Source: Opitutales bacterium (GTDB lineage: Bacteria; Verrucomicrobiota; Verrucomicrobiia; Opitutales; Intestinicryptomonadaceae). From it: a stretch of 8,652 bases of DNA. Every line of letters begins with the position of its first letter. The stretch's first letter is position 1. The position numbers and the translations under genes were made by a program. The stretch is taken from positions 1,040-9,691 of the forward strand of contig JAJXPD010000074.1 in NCBI GenBank assembly GCA_021641325.1. The letters run 5' to 3'. Positions 6,202 through 8,652 of the stretch are shown here, piece after piece. The notes beneath the pieces were generated by a model. The model was not told where the DNA came from. It was given only the letters and a program-made list of their open reading frames with translations, and did not search any database.

Positions 6202-6566
6202 TTTGTGAGGAGCTTTTTAACGGAATCGGCGACGTTGTATTTTTCGTCGGGCATGTAGATAAAGGCGAAGCAGTTGTCGCAAACGCCGATATTTCTGTTT
6301 TTTTCGAGATATTCAATCTCGTCTGCCGATATTTCCGCGCCGCAAGCCGCGCACTTGCCGTCAACGACTTCCGCGAGACCGCTTTTGCCGTCCGATTCGA
6401 GCCTGTCGAAATGCGACAGCGCGAACGACGGAATCTGCCTGCGGTTCGCCGCGATGAGGTCGCGGAGTTTTTCCGTGTCTTCGTCGGACATTACATTCGA
6501 CTCCGCAAGTTTTCTTGCCTCGCGGATTTGCAGCAGCTTGACTATAATGTCTTCGGTATGTTTCAT
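6198..6566 (-). CDS. Short C4-type zinc-ribbon protein
   Basis: This 122-residue protein has a helical, charged N-terminal half and a zinc ribbon: C72-x2-C75 (KCAACGAEI) and C96-x2-C99 (VCDNCFAFIY), separated by 20 residues. The pattern resembles the C4 zinc ribbon of zf-RING_7 type proteins, whose usual members are about 240 residues with a long coiled coil; this one is about half that. A DksA/TraR-like role is another possibility because of the similar helix-plus-ribbon layout, but the acidic DxxDA tip motif of DksA is not seen. No signal peptide is present, so it is probably cytoplasmic. It lies 51 bases downstream of the thioesterase gene and overlaps the SulP start by 4 bases, implying one transcript. 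No ribosome-binding site is evident before the ATG at 6566. Function unknown. Confidence 0.85.
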   Translation of the reverse strand: MKHTEDIIVKLLQIREARKLAESNVMSDEDTEKLRDLIAANRRQIPSFALSHFDRLESDGKSGLAEVVDGKCAACGAEISADEIEYLEKNRNIGVCDNCFAFIYMPDEKYNVADSVKKLLTK

Positions 6567-6617
6567 AATGTAAGGGCGGTAAGTGAATAGATGTTAAAGC
6601 CTTTTGCAAGGAAATTT

Positions 6618-7349
6618 TTACGCCCAAACGCTTTTCATTCGGCAGAGTTCCGCGCCGTCGGAGCTTTTGGCGAGAACGTGCAGGCATTCGTTCCCGGCGG
6701 GGACAGCCCGCGAGACAATGGTGTCGCCGAATTTCGCCTCGCGCAGAAATTTTATGCGGTAGGAGAGCAGTTTGTGTTCGGCGCGGAAATTTTCGGGCAA
6801 GGCTTCGAGCGCGCGCGGAACGTATCTTACGTTGTTGAGGTGCATGTTGAAGTCAAGCTCGTCGAACCTGACGACCTGCGATGTTTCGAAAATTCCATAC
6901 GCGCCGTCGGGGATTTTGGGCTTGCCGAATGTTTCGGCGGGGAAAGCCCTGCCGCCGCCGATTCCGAATTTTTCGGCGAATCCCGCGCTGCGCTCTGGCT
7001 TGTGGGTTTTTGCGTCGGCTATGACGTGCACCGATTCCCCGCAGGCGATTTCCGCGCCGCCGCATTCGGCGACCGCGCTCACGAAAATCCGCGCGGGCGT
7101 GATTTTCCCGACCCATGTCGAAATTTTCACGTCTTCGCGCCAGAACGGCATTTGCCCCGTGAAATCGACCCGCGCGTCGGAGGTCAGCCAAGTGCGCCCG
7201 ATTTTCGCCGTGTCGAATGCGGCAAGCCCCTTCGATGCGGCGTATTCGGCAAAACACTCCTGAAAATACATGCCGACATAGTACTTTTTCAGCCTGTATT
7301 CGGGCGACATTTCGGTGGCTCTTACGGGATATGTTTTTTCGAATTTCAT
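6618..7349 (-). CDS. Acyl-ACP thioesterase (FatA/FatB-like)
   Basis: A 243-residue double-hotdog enzyme expected to hydrolyse acyl-ACP and release free fatty acids in the cytoplasm. The N-terminal hotdog includes GMYFQECFAEYA at 26-37 and WLTSDARVDF at 54-63. The second hotdog has the family signature LDFNMHLNNVRY at 165-176, matching the D-x-N-x-H-x-N-N motif of plant FatA/FatB: D166, N168 and H170 are the catalytic candidates. LREAKFGD at 202-209 corresponds to the plant R-R-E-C segment; E204 is kept while the following Cys is Ala. Length suits bacterial members. It is probably the first gene of a minus-strand operon with the zinc-ribbon and SulP genes, and is divergent from the gene at 7459 across 109 bp. 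Only a weak GGAA stands as ribosome-binding site before the ATG. Confidence 0.9.
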   Translation of the reverse strand: MKFEKTYPVRATEMSPEYRLKKYYVGMYFQECFAEYAASKGLAAFDTAKIGRTWLTSDARVDFTGQMPFWREDVKISTWVGKITPARIFVSAVAECGGAEIACGESVHVIADAKTHKPERSAGFAEKFGIGGGRAFPAETFGKPKIPDGAYGIFETSQVVRFDELDFNMHLNNVRYVPRALEALPENFRAEHKLLSYRIKFLREAKFGDTIVSRAVPAGNECLHVLAKSSDGAELCRMKSVWA

Positions 7350-7365
7350 TTAAATTCCGCGATTT

Positions 7366-7418
7366 TCCGCCGCGCGTTCGGGTTTTCAACAAATTTTTGA
7401 AATGCGGCGGATTTTTTT
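7366..7418 (+). promoter_or_regulatory. Terminator-like two-tier hairpin in a divergent promoter region
   Basis: TCCGCCGC (7366-7373) pairs with GCGGCGGA (7404-7411), an inner TTTCAA (7384-7389) pairs with TTGAAA (7397-7402), and seven T follow at 7412-7418. Read on the plus strand this has the form of a rho-independent terminator, yet it lies 40 bases before the secreted-protein gene, with only a divergent gene behind it. It may be an attenuator or an insulator between two promoters, or chance pairing in an AT/GC-mixed stretch. Confidence 0.45.
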
Positions 7419-7420
7419 GC

Positions 7421-7449
7421 TTGTTTCTAACGTTAGAGCGTTTTACTTT
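7421..7449 (+). promoter_or_regulatory. Possible promoter with a 12-bp palindromic operator in the spacer
   Basis: TTGTTT (7421-7426) and TACTTT (7444-7449) are 17 bases apart, each matching three of six consensus positions. The spacer holds most of the perfect palindrome TCTAACGTTAGA (7426-7437), where a repressor dimer would block RNA polymerase. The predicted transcript would start only a few bases before the ATG at 7459, giving a leaderless or near-leaderless mRNA, which agrees with the lack of a ribosome-binding site. Confidence 0.35.
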
Positions 7450-7458
7450 TTCAAATTT

Positions 7459-8652
7459 ATGAGGAAAATAAACACACTTATTCTTTTGCTTTCGGCGGCG
7501 GTTTCGCTTTCAGCGCAGAGCGTCGATATAACATTTGTGCGCGGCGGCGGAAAATCGGAGACCAAGACGGTCAAGCCCGAAAAGATTTCGCCCGACACAT
7601 ACAGACTCAAAATTGCGGCATCGGAAATTCCGTCCGACGTCGAGCGGCTCGAACTCACGCCCGACTTCGCGCGGGCGAAAGTAGGCGACGACGGCTATTT
7701 CATTCTGCCGAACGGCGCGATGACAAAATTTCTCGACCGCAAGGACGGCAGGGTGGAAATCAAGCGCGGGCACATGGCGTTTGTAGGCTCGAAAACCCCC
7801 GCGGGCGCGTACGCGTCGATAGTCAAGTCAATGCCGTATTTCTTTTCGGCGAAGAACGTCAAAAAGGGAGACTCGTACACGCAGACCGTTTTCTTCGACT
7901 TCAAGCACCTCAAACCCTACGCCGACGTTCTCATTGACTACGTCAAGCTTGAAGGCGGCGACGCAAACTATTCTGGCATGGCGCGCGCCTACCGCAAATA
8001 CAAGCTTGAATCGGGCGCGGTAAGGCCGCTGTCCGAAAAAATCAAGGAAAGGCCCGCGCTCGAATACTGCGTTTATGCGCCCGAAATCAGGGTGCGTCAG
8101 GGCTGGAAGCCCGCGCCTCCGAAGGTAATCCACCAGACCCTCGAAAACGAGCCCGAAATGAAGGTCGTTGTAACTTTCGACAGAGTGGGCGACATTGTGC
8201 GCGAGCTGAAACGTCAGGGCGTGGACAAGGCTGAAATCTGCCTCGTGGGCTGGAACAAGAGCGGGCACGACGGCCGCTATCCGCAGATGTTCCCCGTAGA
8301 GCCGAAGCTCGGAGGCGAGGCGAAGCTCCGCGAGCTTATCAAAAACACGCTTGCCGACGGCTACCAAATTACCTGCCACACAAACAGCACCGACGCCTAC
8401 GAAATCGCAGACGTGTGGAGCGAAGAGTACATCATCAAGAAGCCCGACGGCTCGCTGCAAAAGAATCCGACTCCGTGGAGCGGCGGCGAGATGTACGACG
8501 TCTGCTGGAAACGCGCCTACGAACGCTTCGGCGAGCACGACCTCGCGAAAGTCGCCGACTTGGGCTTCAAGGGCATGCACTACATAGACGTTTCGACATG
8601 CGTTCCCGCCCGCGAATGCTTCGACCCCAGGCACCCCACAACCCCCGAAGAG
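7459..8652 (+). CDS. Secreted TIM-barrel glycosidase-like protein (DUF5696-like), C-terminus cut by window edge
   Basis: The frame is open for 398 codons to the window edge, so the C-terminus is missing. Residues 1-19 form a signal peptide (MRKINTLILLLSAAVSLSA, then QS), so the product is exported. Residues 20 to about 200 are beta-rich (for example RLELTPDFARAKVGDDGYFI at 63-82) and fit a sandwich domain. From about 235 (KVVVTFDRVGDIVRELKRQG) a TIM-barrel pattern starts: ICLVGWNKSGHDGRYP at 260-275, the LGG at 284-286, YQITCHTNSTDAY at 302-314, and MHYIDVST at 373-380 with D377 at a strand end. This arrangement recalls DUF5696 and GH101-like enzymes by memory of the families rather than a search. 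Substrate unknown. The gene is divergent from the thioesterase and codon use matches its neighbours. No ribosome-binding site is seen before the ATG. Confidence 0.8.
   Translation, partial: MRKINTLILLLSAAVSLSAQSVDITFVRGGGKSETKTVKPEKISPDTYRLKIAASEIPSDVERLELTPDFARAKVGDDGYFILPNGAMTKFLDRKDGRVEIKRGHMAFVGSKTPAGAYASIVKSMPYFFSAKNVKKGDSYTQTVFFDFKHLKPYADVLIDYVKLEGGDANYSGMARAYRKYKLESGAVRPLSEKIKERPALEYCVYAPEIRVRQGWKPAPPKVIHQTLENEPEMKVVVTFDRVGDIVRELKRQGVDKAEICLVGWNKSGHDGRYPQMFPVEPKLGGEAKLRELIKNTLADGYQITCHTNSTDAYEIADVWSEEYIIKKPDGSLQKNPTPWSGGEMYDVCWKRAYERFGEHDLAKVADLGFKGMHYIDVSTCVPARECFDPRHPTTPEE

Noticed and set aside
7828..8634. Minus-strand frame of about 268 codons opposite the right-hand secreted protein
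   Set aside because: It is Val/Ala/Arg-rich antisense shadow; the plus-strand frame has a signal peptide and continuous domain pattern to the window end.

Overview
The window is a GC-rich stretch from a bacterium with heterotrophic, carbohydrate-oriented gene content. Three things together suggest the Planctomycetota-Verrucomicrobiota-Lentisphaerota group: a Tat-targeted Gfo/Idh/MocA oxidoreductase, secreted glycosidase-like proteins, and several starts with no Shine-Dalgarno sequence. No rRNA, tRNA, integrase, transposase or CRISPR array was seen, so the taxonomic placement is an inference.

Layout. From 1 to 1738 (minus) lies a secreted clan GH-A glycoside hydrolase that runs off the left edge. 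A 15-bp tandem repeat and a strong bidirectional terminator separate it from a small unknown gene (1970-2164, minus) with a structured leader that appears to bury its ribosome-binding site. From 2488 to 3870 (plus) is a Tat-exported Gfo/Idh/MocA oxidoreductase. From 4501 to 7349 (minus) is a probable three-gene operon, read right to left: acyl-ACP thioesterase, a short C4 zinc-ribbon protein, and a SulP anion transporter with a STAS domain; the last two overlap by an ATGA. A divergent gene at 7459 (plus) encodes another secreted protein, probably a TIM-barrel glycosidase of DUF5696/GH101-like type, cut by the right edge.

The most unusual part is the 630-bp convergent intergenic region (3871-4500). 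It holds a hairpin of about 123 bp directly after the oxidoreductase gene, a roughly 111-bp element repeated at a 158-bp offset, a textbook terminator, and a dense series of short perfect palindromes. Three of these carry the core GCGAAGC, and a pair of them differ by compensatory changes in an outer stem. This looks like an undescribed structured extragenic repeat family, in DNA or RNA form.

How the genes work together: the flanking secreted hydrolase genes and the exported oxidoreductase fit extracellular or periplasmic glycan breakdown and sugar oxidation. The central operon instead joins fatty-acid release, an unknown zinc-ribbon function and anion transport, a combination with no obvious shared pathway.
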